Shown piece after piece: positions 1-6,313 of a stretch of 6,944 nucleotides of DNA. The notes below the pieces were generated by a model, which made no database searches, had not been told where the DNA came from, and was given only the letters and a program-made list of their open reading frames with translations. This DNA is from Candidatus Lambdaproteobacteria bacterium. Lineage in GTDB: Bacteria > SAR324 > NAC60-12. Position numbers and translations under genes: made by a program. The stretch spans positions 1 to 6,944 of the forward strand of contig DTUH01000247.1 in the NCBI GenBank assembly GCA_012964265.1. Direction: 5' to 3'. Within the stretch, counting starts at the first letter, position 1, and each line of letters begins with the position of its first letter.

Positions 1-8
1 AATCTCTG

Positions 9-32
9 ATAATGTCATGAATGACCAATTAT
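9..32 (-). terminator. Imperfect hairpin just after the J-domain gene
   Basis: An inverted repeat lies directly beyond the stop codon at 34-36. The left arm is ATAATGTCAT (9-18) and the right arm is ATGACCAATTAT (21-32). They pair fully apart from a 2-nt bulge and leave a GA loop. It sits where a transcript end is expected for the minus-strand gene. No clear U-tract follows in the minus direction, so an intrinsic terminator is only possible. It may instead be an mRNA 3'-end stabilising hairpin or chance. Confidence 0.3.
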
Positions 33-33
33 A

Positions 34-978
34 CTAACTGAAATTTTTCTGGGAAGCAATTGAATTTTGAATTTCCGGAATGGAAACGTATTCCAGATAG
101 CGCAAAACCTGGCCGAGCAGGAGTGGAAATCTTTTCTGCATGAGCAAAGCCATTTCCAGTTGCTCTTCTGTGAGCTTGCCGGCACGCAATAACAGGCTTC
201 CCAGGAGTCGCTTCGAAGAAGACGCAGAGAATACCCTGTTTTTCAGTTTTGACCAAGGCAGCAAAAGTGAATTCTGCCATTTGGAGGAATTGTTGCGGAG
301 CAGCTCAATCACAACTGAGCGGTTTGCGACATTTATGCGCTCCAGTGCCTTGATTGCGGCGGTGGAAATTTCGATTGAGGAATCCATCACAAAAGGATAC
401 AAATACTGATTTACGCGCTGAAATCCGCTTTGGCCAAGTGCCTGAATTATCTGGGAGCGGCCTGAAGGTTCAGAGTTTTGCAGCAGATGCAGCAAATAAT
501 TAACTCCGCCTTCATCTTTCTTTGCGGCAATTGCTTCCATTGCCACCTGACGCACATACTGATTTTCCGAAAGCTCAACACAGTTGATGAGCTCTGAAAT
601 TGAAAGATTAGAAGTTTGGCGGTTAACTTTTATTTTTTCATTAGTTGGATGAGGAACCTCTATTTTTTCCCACCATGCTTTTGCTGTTAGTGTTTCCGGA
701 GGCTTTTTTTTCTGAAAAACAGATGAAAATTTCTGTCTTAAATTAGAGGCCCTGCTTAGAGTTGATTTGCTGGAGCAGGACATTTCATAAGCATTCATTT
801 TCTGCAGCAACTGATATGCTTCTGTCACCTGCCGAAATTTTTCCGCATTACCTTTTCCCGCAGCCGTATCCGGATGATAACGCATAACCGACTTGCGATA
901 GGCCTGTTTCAACCGCTGGGGCGAAACTCCAGGTTCTACACCAAGTTCAAAATACGGATTTATTGCAAGCTGCTCCAT
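34..978 (-). CDS. J-domain protein with HEAT-like repeats and C-terminal MshEN-like module
   Basis: A 314-residue protein of three parts. Residues 5-62 form a J domain with the diagnostic HPD at 35-37, the contact that stimulates Hsp70 (DnaK) ATPase; there is no G/F region or zinc finger, so it is not DnaJ itself. Residues about 138-230 hold three units of about 30 residues resembling HEAT/PBS-lyase repeats (for example RQVAMEAIAAKK and AAIKALERI). Residues 258-310 contain two 24-residue motifs separated by exactly five residues, each with LLG at positions 1-3 and Gln at position 24, as in the MshEN domain of type II secretion/pilus ATPases. The usual Arg at motif position 1 is Leu in both copies, so c-di-GMP binding is uncertain. 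No signal peptide or membrane segment is seen, so it is probably cytoplasmic. The ATG at 978 is chosen; a GTG at 981 is equally in frame. AGGA lies at 983-986 and 988-991, the best ribosome site in the window. It is 95 bp downstream of the dehydrogenase gene. The J domain is certain, the other parts are inferred from pattern. Confidence 0.88.
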   Translation of the reverse strand: MEQLAINPYFELGVEPGVSPQRLKQAYRKSVMRYHPDTAAGKGNAEKFRQVTEAYQLLQKMNAYEMSCSSKSTLSRASNLRQKFSSVFQKKKPPETLTAKAWWEKIEVPHPTNEKIKVNRQTSNLSISELINCVELSENQYVRQVAMEAIAAKKDEGGVNYLLHLLQNSEPSGRSQIIQALGQSGFQRVNQYLYPFVMDSSIEISTAAIKALERINVANRSVVIELLRNNSSKWQNSLLLPWSKLKNRVFSASSSKRLLGSLLLRAGKLTEEQLEMALLMQKRFPLLLGQVLRYLEYVSIPEIQNSIASQKNFS

Positions 979-1073
979 CACTTCCTGTCCTGTGAATTAC
1001 TAAATCAAAATTTGCTGTTTCTTAAATAATTGCAAAACAGAGTCCAACTTTGTTTTTGCTTGTTTCGGAACAG

Positions 1074-2078
1074 TCAGGAGGAAGAGAATTTCACTTCCGG
1101 AAAGCGCGTCAAAAATTTACGGGTTTCTTTTTCATAGTCAACCGCAAGGGATTGCGGCTCCTCAAATTTTGAAACTCGAATTAAATTATCCAGAGCATTC
1201 CGGATAGTCCGGATGTAGGATTCCATGTCCGGAGAACTGTGAGGAGTAAGCACTACGTTTTTTAATTTACGCAGAGGCGAGTTTTCCGGAAGCGGTTCCA
1301 CCTCAAAAACATCAATTCCGGCTCCAGAAATTTGTCCGGAACTCAAAGCCTCATAAATCGCGGTTTCGTCTTGAACATCCCCGCGTGAGGTATTGATCAG
1401 CAAGGCATCCGGACGCATCTGTTTGAGTGAATTATGGTTAATAATTTTGCGGGTAAACTTCGTTTTTGGGACGTGGTAGCTGATGATATCCGAACTTTTC
1501 AGCAAATCCTCCGGAAAAACATATTTGAGCCTCCATTTTTTTTCTACTTGAGGCTGACGCAGAACATCAAAATACTGAACCTTGACACCCAGAGCTGAAG
1601 CCCGCTGGGCCAAGGCTTTTCCTACGTGCCCCAAACCATAAATTCCAAGGGTTTTTCCGGAAAGCTCCCTGTTGGTATGTTTTAAATTTTTCCAGGGACC
1701 GGAAGTTACAGACCGGTGATGAAACAAGAGTCGGCGGTAGAGCACGAAAATCAGCATCAAAACATGTTCTGCCACAGCAATCGCGTTTGCGCCGTTGTTG
1801 TTCGCGACTCTCACCTTGTGACGCCGGGCTTTTTCCAGATCAATTTTGTCATAACCGGCGCTCAAAGTTTGTATTATTTTAAGCTTGCCGGCAGATTCGA
1901 ATTGCGAATCACTGAGACTTACCTGTCCTAAAATCGCGTCTGTTTTGCAGAGCAGTGCATTCAGTTTTTCATCCGGATGTTTAAAATCAACCAGTGCCAA
2001 CGAAAAAGAATCCGGAGCTTCAGTTTTGAGATTGTCGAATAACAATTCGTATTCGATATTAACAAGAACATTAAACAT
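1074..2078 (-). CDS. D-isomer-specific 2-hydroxyacid dehydrogenase
   Basis: A 334-residue NAD(P)-dependent oxidoreductase of the family that interconverts 2-hydroxyacids and 2-ketoacids (D-lactate, glycerate/hydroxypyruvate, 3-phosphoglycerate and similar). Length is normal for the family. The split catalytic domain occupies about 1-100 and 290-334, with the nucleotide-binding Rossmann domain between. GLGHVG (148-153) is the dinucleotide loop and the following strand ends in Asp171, which favours NAD over NADP. The family catalytic triad is visible: Arg232 in NTSRGD, Glu261 in EVEPLP, His280 in TPHSS. No ACT domain follows, so it is not a long SerA. The stretch NNNGANAIAVAEH (93-105) marks a recognisable subgroup but not a substrate. 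The start ATG lies 9 bp after the stop of the beta-barrel gene, with no Shine-Dalgarno in the gap, which suggests co-transcription and translational coupling. The gene carries 11 of the window's 27 TCCGGA hexamers. Family certain, substrate unknown. Confidence 0.93.
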   Translation of the reverse strand: MFNVLVNIEYELLFDNLKTEAPDSFSLALVDFKHPDEKLNALLCKTDAILGQVSLSDSQFESAGKLKIIQTLSAGYDKIDLEKARRHKVRVANNNGANAIAVAEHVLMLIFVLYRRLLFHHRSVTSGPWKNLKHTNRELSGKTLGIYGLGHVGKALAQRASALGVKVQYFDVLRQPQVEKKWRLKYVFPEDLLKSSDIISYHVPKTKFTRKIINHNSLKQMRPDALLINTSRGDVQDETAIYEALSSGQISGAGIDVFEVEPLPENSPLRKLKNVVLTPHSSPDMESYIRTIRNALDNLIRVSKFEEPQSLAVDYEKETRKFLTRFPEVKFSSS

Positions 2079-2087
2079 TACAATTAG

Positions 2088-2690
2088 TTAAAAAGTATAA
2101 CCGAAGCCGATTCCGTATTCTGTAGAATGCAAAGCAACATCCTTGCTCTCACCATTTCGCGTAACTGTCAGGCCGTCAAAGCTTAAGTCTCGACGTTGAT
2201 AAAATAACGAAACTTCCAAATTGCCGTAGGCAACTCCGGAACTAAAAAAATAACCCATTCCGCTGATAGCAGTTGCATCCTGGCTTGACTGGTTTCCCTG
2301 CACCCTACCTTCTCCGCTTACAGGAATCCGGACTGCTGCATCAAAAACGAGGGAGATGGTTCTTGTCAGTTCAAAACCTGAGTATCCTGCACCAAGTTCC
2401 AGTAAATGCGCGCGAAAGACTCCCGAATACCCTTCGGAGACGGAGGAAGAATCTTCGATGCGTGCGTTGAAATATGAATAACCCATACCCAACCGGGTGT
2501 GTTGGGAAATCGGCATCAAGAAGGACAGCACAAATTCAGATGTCCTGATTGTTGAATCCTCAAATCCATCGGTCACGCTTTTGACACTGACTGGAAAGAG
2601 AAAGCGGATTTTAGCTTTAACTGCCCACGCTTGAGTTGCAAAACAGAGCAGCACAATCGTAAGCAGACTTTTTTTAAGTTTCGCATTCAT
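2088..2690 (-). CDS. Probable outer-membrane beta-barrel protein, function unknown
   Basis: About 200 residues from the chosen start. The ATG at 2690 gives a textbook Sec signal peptide: Lys-rich start (MNAKLKK), hydrophobic core (LLTIVLLCFA) and an Ala-x-Ala cleavage site in TQAWA. In-frame ATGs at 2708 and 2735 add 6 or 15 residues without improving the leader or ribosome site. The mature part alternates polar and hydrophobic residues in short strands (LGMGYSYFNARI, LLELGAGYSGFEL, LEVSLFYQRRDLSF, YGIGFGYTF), and the last residue is Phe, the usual BAM recognition end of outer-membrane barrels. The size would suit an 8-stranded barrel of the OmpW/OmpX/OprF-N type, but no specific family is recognised. 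It is the first gene of a probable operon with the dehydrogenase, 9 bp downstream. The TTTTCATGAAAA palindrome lies 58 bp upstream of the chosen start. Confidence 0.75.
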   Translation of the reverse strand: MNAKLKKSLLTIVLLCFATQAWAVKAKIRFLFPVSVKSVTDGFEDSTIRTSEFVLSFLMPISQHTRLGMGYSYFNARIEDSSSVSEGYSGVFRAHLLELGAGYSGFELTRTISLVFDAAVRIPVSGEGRVQGNQSSQDATAISGMGYFFSSGVAYGNLEVSLFYQRRDLSFDGLTVTRNGESKDVALHSTEYGIGFGYTF

Positions 2691-2747
2691 GAAACTTTTT
2701 GAGTTCATCTTGTTTGTTTTTTTATTAAAATACATTTCACGCGGATA

Positions 2748-2759
2748 TTTTCATGAAAA
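2748..2759. promoter_or_regulatory. Perfect 12-bp palindrome TTTTCATGAAAA
   Basis: This self-complementary site lies in the divergent region, 58 bp upstream of the beta-barrel start and 81 bp upstream of the cupin start. Its core TTTCATGAAA recurs as ATTTCATGAAAT at 5921-5932 upstream of prc. It could be an operator for a dimeric regulator. A 12-bp palindrome of AT-rich sequence is also expected about once or twice by chance in a window of this size. Confidence 0.25.
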
Positions 2760-2769
2760 CGCTCTGGTC

Positions 2770-2797
2770 TTGTGTATTTATACCAGTTTCTTAAAAT
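2770..2797 (+). promoter_or_regulatory. Candidate sigma70-type promoter for the cupin gene
   Basis: TTGTGT (2770-2775) and TAAAAT (2792-2797) are separated by 16 bp and resemble -35 and -10 boxes. Transcription would begin near 2804, giving a leader of about 35 nt. Each box has two mismatches or fewer to consensus, but the region is AT-rich and such pairs arise by chance. Confidence 0.3.
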
Positions 2798-2839
2798 GGT
2801 TGCTGCAGAAAAAAGTATCAACGAAAGCAACTAAACTTT

Positions 2840-3193
2840 ATGAAAAAAAACGCCGAAACAGACCATCGTCCGTGGGGTTATTACACCGTACTTGCAGATG
2901 AACCGGACCACAAAGTTAAACGAATCGTGGTGTACCCCGGTCAGCGCCTCAGTTTACAAAAACATCAAAAAAGAGCAGAACACTGGTTCGTGGTGTCCGG
3001 AGAAGGAATCGTAACATTAGACGGGCAACGACTCAACAAAAAAGGTGGAGAGTCGGTGGAAATTCCACGCGGTTCAGTCCACCGTATTGAAAATCCGGGC
3101 ACAGCCGATTTGAGCTTCATAGAGATTCAAACCGGAGATTACTTTGGGGAAGACGACATTGAGCGCATGGAAGATGATTACGGCAGAACCTGA
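2840..3193 (+). CDS. Stand-alone cupin of type II mannose-6-phosphate isomerase family
   Basis: A 117-residue single-domain cupin matching the C-terminal isomerase half of bifunctional ManC/AlgA-type enzymes. Those proteins also carry a GDP-mannose pyrophosphorylase half, which is absent here. Family signatures are RPWGYY (10-15), PGQRLSLQKH (33-42), RAEHWFVVSGEG (45-56), IPRGSVHRIENPG (75-87) and the terminal GEDDIERMEDDYGR. Likely metal ligands are Gln40, His42, Glu47 and His81. The expected reaction is fructose-6-phosphate/mannose-6-phosphate interconversion, feeding GDP-mannose and surface polysaccharide, but many stand-alone members are untested and may act on other sugars. The frame begins at ATG 2840, just upstream of the conserved RPWG, so the length is complete. 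The leader before the ATG is A-rich without a Shine-Dalgarno. It is the only complete plus-strand gene, divergent from the beta-barrel gene and convergent with hpt (94 bp apart). Confidence 0.9.
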   Translation: MKKNAETDHRPWGYYTVLADEPDHKVKRIVVYPGQRLSLQKHQKRAEHWFVVSGEGIVTLDGQRLNKKGGESVEIPRGSVHRIENPGTADLSFIEIQTGDYFGEDDIERMEDDYGRT

Positions 3194-3287
3194 AGCGTAA
3201 AGCATAATCTACATCCGCACGGCGTTTCCGGATCTTCCAGTTACCGTTTCAGTTTTGCAGACGAATACGCGCCTAATCTGCTTTCAC

Positions 3288-3833
3288 TTAGTCCAGACAG
3301 GCAATATGCGGAACTTCACGATATTTTTCCGCAAAATCAAGTCCGTAACCAACCACAAAACGATCCTCAATTTCAAAGCCCACATATTTCACTGGAACCG
3401 GAGCCTTGTCCGGAATGTTTTTGCTCAACAACGCGCATATTTCGAGCGATTCCGGATTTTGCTGTTGTAGATCTTCGAGGATATATTTCAGCGTCAAACC
3501 GGTATCAACAATATCTTCAACCACGAGTACTTCCTTTCTGCTTAAATCCAGATTGTGCATCAGGGTCACTTCTCCGGAACTCACTTTTTTATCTTTGTAA
3601 CTCGAAGCCTGCAAAAAACAGATTTGGCATGGAATAGATAGTTGACGCGCGAGGTCCGCCAAAAAAATGAACGCGCCGTTGAGCACCCCCACCAGATGCA
3701 GTTCCCGTCCCTGATAATCGGCAGAAATCTGGCGGCCCAACTCTTCCACCCGTTTCTTAATTTCGTCGCTGGAAATCAAAACTTCTTTTGAGTTAATATC
3801 CACTGTTTCCTCTTTGGAAGATGCTGCGCTCAT
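3288..3833 (-). CDS. hpt: Hypoxanthine phosphoribosyltransferase
   Basis: A 181-residue purine-salvage enzyme that joins hypoxanthine (and usually guanine) to PRPP, giving IMP or GMP and pyrophosphate in the cytoplasm. The PRPP-binding signature VVEDIVDTGLT is at 104-114, with the Glu106-Asp107 pair and the catalytic base Asp110. GVLNGAFIFLADL (49-61) is the pyrophosphate-side loop. The C-terminal purine pocket YVGFEIEDRFVVGYGLDF (150-167) is very close to the bacterial and human HPRT consensus, with metal-binding Asp166. The first 13 or so residues are poorly conserved, and length is typical (175-185). The start ATG lies 2 bp beyond the prc stop (TAA-AG-ATG) with only a weak purine stretch upstream, so translation is probably coupled to prc. 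No strong intrinsic terminator is seen downstream, where it converges with the cupin gene. Confidence 0.96.
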   Translation of the reverse strand: MSAASSKEETVDINSKEVLISSDEIKKRVEELGRQISADYQGRELHLVGVLNGAFIFLADLARQLSIPCQICFLQASSYKDKKVSSGEVTLMHNLDLSRKEVLVVEDIVDTGLTLKYILEDLQQQNPESLEICALLSKNIPDKAPVPVKYVGFEIEDRFVVGYGLDFAEKYREVPHIACLD

Positions 3834-3835
3834 CT

Positions 3836-5872
3836 TTATTCTGTCTTTTGCTGAAGGTTGATGTAATCGGCTAATATTGCCATACTTTCATTCATGTAAT
3901 CATCACGTTGAATTTCTTTTTTGCTTTCCGGACTTTCTTCGGTTGCAGATTTTTCTTCAGTCTCTTTCTTTGTCGCAAACGCAAGTTCCTGATCACGCTG
4001 GGTTTTACGGCGCGTATCATCTTCCTGCATTTTGAGAATGGATGTATATTTCAGCGGTTTTATTTTGGTCAGATATTCCTGCACATCTTCATCTATTTTC
4101 TGGAAAAAATCAGAATTTGCGATTCGCTCCGCAGAAAGTTTTTTCAGTTGAGGCAGAACTTTTTTCAAATTTCCGCTCACACGATAAGAAACCGGATCAA
4201 TTGAGCGCCAGGGCAGGGCGTTGTCCAAAGTTGATTCGCCTATTTCACGCGCATTATTCAGTGAGGGTAAAACGAAGCTGGTTTCAACTCCACGGTTTTG
4301 AGTGGACCATCCGGAAACCCGGTAAAACTGAGCGATCGTAACTTTTAAGGCACCATATCCTTCCGGAAGCTGAAAGATATTCTGTACGGTTCCCTTGCCG
4401 AAAGTTGTGGTGTCACCCACCAAAAAAGCGCGCTGATAATCGTGCATGGCGCCCGCAAGGATTTCAGACGCGGAGGCACTGTAACGGTTCAGCATAATCA
4501 CAAGGGGTCCGGTATAAACCGCCCGTTCGCGGCTGCGGTGAACCGTGACTCTCCGCCCTCCGGACTGCCTGACTATCACTACAGGATTGTGTCCGATAAA
4601 GAGTCCTGCCATGTTGATGGCCTCATCGAGTCCGCCGCCGCCGTTGTTGCGTAAATCCAGTATCACTCCATCAACATTTTCATCCACAAATTTTTTCAGA
4701 AGCACTTTAACGTCTCTGGAGGAGCTTTTGTAATTGCCCGGATTTTTTCTTCGGTCATTGAAATCAACATAAAATGACCGCAGTTTGATTACACCGATAC
4801 GGAGCATTTCTTGTTTGCTTTTGCTTTCAACTGCCGCTGGCTGCTCAAAAATGCTGGATTGCGCCTCACCGTCTTTGAGTACTATTTTGTCACGCATAAT
4901 GACGATTTTCAGGGTGTCAAAACCCTTCTTCGTTTTGCGCAAAACCTGCAAGCCGACTTTGGTTCCACGCTTTCCGCGAATCAGTTGCACCACGTTATTG
5001 AGCCGCATATCGATCACGCTTTCAAAAGCCTTATCACCTTGAGCAACCGCGATGATACGATCATCCGGTTTCAGTTTTCCATTCCGCGCCGCCGCGCCGC
5101 CGGGAACAATCGAATTTACAACCGTGTAGCCGTCCTCCCAACGCAAAACCGCACCGATGCCTTCCAGCGAAAGTTTGATGGAGATATCGAAATTTTTCAA
5201 ATCCTGTGCTGCCAGATAGGAAGAGTGAGGATCATAGGCCGCCGCCATTGAATTGAGATACATGGAAACAACATCATCATTTTCGTACTGCGAAAAATCT
5301 TTCCACAATCCGCGCACACGTTTCATCAAACGTTCTTTTCCCTCCTTGAGACTGGTATCACCAAGCTTGAGGGTCAATAAATCAAATTTTATTTTGGTGC
5401 GCCATATTACTCGGGCTTCCGCTGTTGTTTCCGGATAAGGCTGATCAGCGCGTTCCAGAATCCAGTTTGCGTCACGGCTGAAATCAAAATCCTCGCCCAC
5501 AAATTCTTCCATCATCGCCAGTCGTTCAGACAAACGTTTTTTGAAGCGTTCAAAAATATCTAAAGCCAAATTCGCGTTTCCGCGCCGTAACATATCATCT
5601 ACACGTGTTTCGAATTTACGGAATTCTGCCACATCATCTTGCAGAAAATAATAGTGGGCCGGATCCAGCCTGTTCAGGAAAAGTTCAAAAATCTTTGTGG
5701 ACACCTCATCGTCCAGCGGTTTTTGGGAATAGTGCATGGAGACAAACTGCTCCACAATACCCTTAACGACGGAACCGGTAAGTTTGGGCTTTTCTTCTTG
5801 AGCTGCTGAAAAGGACGGAAAAAGGAAAAAAAGGAGAGCCAGTTTGAGCAAAAGGTGTTTGGAAACCTTCAT
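3836..5872 (-). CDS. prc: Carboxy-terminal (tail-specific) protease Prc/Tsp, S41A family
   Basis: A 678-residue exported serine protease, close to the 682 residues of E. coli Prc, which cleaves periplasmic and lipoprotein-associated substrates from exposed C-termini and trims peptidoglycan hydrolases. Order of parts: signal peptide 1-24 (MKVSKHLLLKLALLFF, ending FSAAQ, no lipobox Cys); TSP N-terminal helical domain about 30-225; PDZ domain about 238-322, beginning GIGAVLRW; S41 catalytic domain about 357-537; DUF3340-type C-terminal domain about 545-678 with a Lys/Glu-rich stretch. By alignment to E. coli the catalytic Ser is Ser467 in SASASE and the Lys is Lys493 in FGKGTVQ, with conserved Asp478. 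The Ser-Lys spacing is one residue longer than in E. coli (VGDTTTFGKG against VGEPTFGKG), a variant I believe occurs in other phyla. The ATG at 5872 is chosen because it puts the signal peptide at the N-terminus; an in-frame TTG at 5911 would add 13 residues. It is the first gene of a probable two-gene unit with hpt. Confidence 0.96.
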   Translation of the reverse strand: MKVSKHLLLKLALLFFLFPSFSAAQEEKPKLTGSVVKGIVEQFVSMHYSQKPLDDEVSTKIFELFLNRLDPAHYYFLQDDVAEFRKFETRVDDMLRRGNANLALDIFERFKKRLSERLAMMEEFVGEDFDFSRDANWILERADQPYPETTAEARVIWRTKIKFDLLTLKLGDTSLKEGKERLMKRVRGLWKDFSQYENDDVVSMYLNSMAAAYDPHSSYLAAQDLKNFDISIKLSLEGIGAVLRWEDGYTVVNSIVPGGAAARNGKLKPDDRIIAVAQGDKAFESVIDMRLNNVVQLIRGKRGTKVGLQVLRKTKKGFDTLKIVIMRDKIVLKDGEAQSSIFEQPAAVESKSKQEMLRIGVIKLRSFYVDFNDRRKNPGNYKSSSRDVKVLLKKFVDENVDGVILDLRNNGGGGLDEAINMAGLFIGHNPVVIVRQSGGRRVTVHRSRERAVYTGPLVIMLNRYSASASEILAGAMHDYQRAFLVGDTTTFGKGTVQNIFQLPEGYGALKVTIAQFYRVSGWSTQNRGVETSFVLPSLNNAREIGESTLDNALPWRSIDPVSYRVSGNLKKVLPQLKKLSAERIANSDFFQKIDEDVQEYLTKIKPLKYTSILKMQEDDTRRKTQRDQELAFATKKETEEKSATEESPESKKEIQRDDYMNESMAILADYINLQQKTE

Positions 5873-5920
5873 GAAATTTTTGCTTTCTATTAGGTGTAGA
5901 ATTTTTTTCAAACTACTTTT

Positions 5921-5932
5921 ATTTCATGAAAT
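5921..5932. promoter_or_regulatory. Perfect 12-bp palindrome ATTTCATGAAAT upstream of prc
   Basis: Self-complementary site 49 bp upstream of the chosen prc start. It shares the 10-bp core TTTCATGAAA with the palindrome at 2748-2759, which lies 58 bp upstream of the beta-barrel gene. Both genes encode envelope proteins, so a common operator is conceivable. Chance remains a fair explanation. Confidence 0.25.
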
Positions 5933-6050
5933 CCAAAAAATATCAATCAATTTGCTGAATTTATTCCATATATTACAAACAAGTGTGTAATTTTTACTTT
6001 TTGCGCGCCTGTCAATTTTGAGGGTTTTGAAAAAAGTCTTAAATCCACAC

Positions 6051-6079
6051 TGTCATTTCGACCTTAGGGAGAAATCTTA
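6051..6079. repeat. Dispersed palindromic-repeat-like element (TGTCATTTCGACC...GGGAGAAATCTTA type)
   Basis: The segment opens with TGTCATTTCGACC and closes with GGGAGAAATCTTA. It folds on itself: ATTTC (6055-6059) pairs with GAAAT (6071-6075), with a smaller inner CC/GG stem. I recognise this pattern as very like short intergenic repeats found in many copies in several bacterial phyla, with variants of the form GTCATTTCGA...AGAAATCT. Only one copy is in this window, so repetition cannot be shown here. Recognition is from memory of the pattern. Confidence 0.5.
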
Positions 6080-6313
6080 ATGATATTCAAGTAGTAGCGA
6101 AGGATAAAATTTCAAGACATGTTTGCTCGAGATAGCTTTTCGTTAGTTGTTTGAAATATGTGACAACGAAATTTGTATAATCTCCATCCTAGTCCTATAC
6201 TCCTCCGCCCAAAAATTTTCCAAGTAAAATCCACTATTCTTGCAAGATATGCCTTAACATATTGTCTCATTTTTGGGGCTACTATGGTCCTTGACTTGGG
6301 GCCCGCTAAAGTT

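Larger units (their letters stand above)
2691..2839. promoter_or_regulatory. Divergent intergenic region between beta-barrel gene and cupin gene
   Basis: About 150 bp of AT-rich sequence between the minus-strand signal-peptide gene and the plus-strand cupin gene. It must carry the promoters of both units, since neither has a co-directional gene upstream. It contains a 12-bp perfect palindrome (2748-2759) and a candidate plus-strand promoter. No convincing -35/-10 pair is seen for the minus strand. Confidence 0.45.
5912..6313. other. AT-rich non-coding region upstream of prc
   Basis: About 400 bp between the prc unit and the tartrate dehydrogenase stop codon. Because the dehydrogenase also reads on the minus strand, this is downstream of it and upstream of prc. 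It should hold the prc promoter. On the minus strand TTGACA (6015 down to 6010) is a perfect -35 hexamer, but no good -10 lies 16-18 bp beyond. The stretch contains a palindrome (5921-5932) and a dispersed-repeat-like element (6051-6079). No tRNA, known RNA or clear terminator is visible. A 76-codon minus-strand frame covers 6112-6342 and overlaps the end of the dehydrogenase gene, but it shows no recognisable domain. Confidence 0.6.

Noticed and set aside
140..409. Plus-strand open frame of 89 codons
   Set aside because: It is antisense to the conserved C-terminal half of the J-domain gene and shows no domain or ribosome site.
1032..1059. Inverted repeat GCAAAACA / TGTTTTTGC between the dehydrogenase and J-domain genes
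   Set aside because: The stem is AT-rich with a bulge and an 11-nt loop and no U-tract follows, so it is too weak to call a terminator.
3257..3281. Inverted repeat GCAGA / TCTGC between the convergent cupin and hpt genes
   Set aside because: It has only five paired bases with a 15-nt loop and no T-tract on either side; a shared terminator is not supported.
4634..4645. Short CCG triplet run
   Set aside because: It encodes the Gly run of the S41 LRNNGGGG motif in prc and is not a microsatellite of interest.
4811..5251. Plus-strand open frame of 146 codons, the longest antisense frame
   Set aside because: It lies wholly opposite the PDZ region of prc and its translation resembles no protein family; it is a by-product of the prc codon pattern.
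6010..6015. Perfect -35 hexamer TTGACA on the minus strand upstream of prc
   Set aside because: No acceptable -10 box lies at 16-18 bp, so I did not list it as a promoter, only as a note in the intergenic entry.
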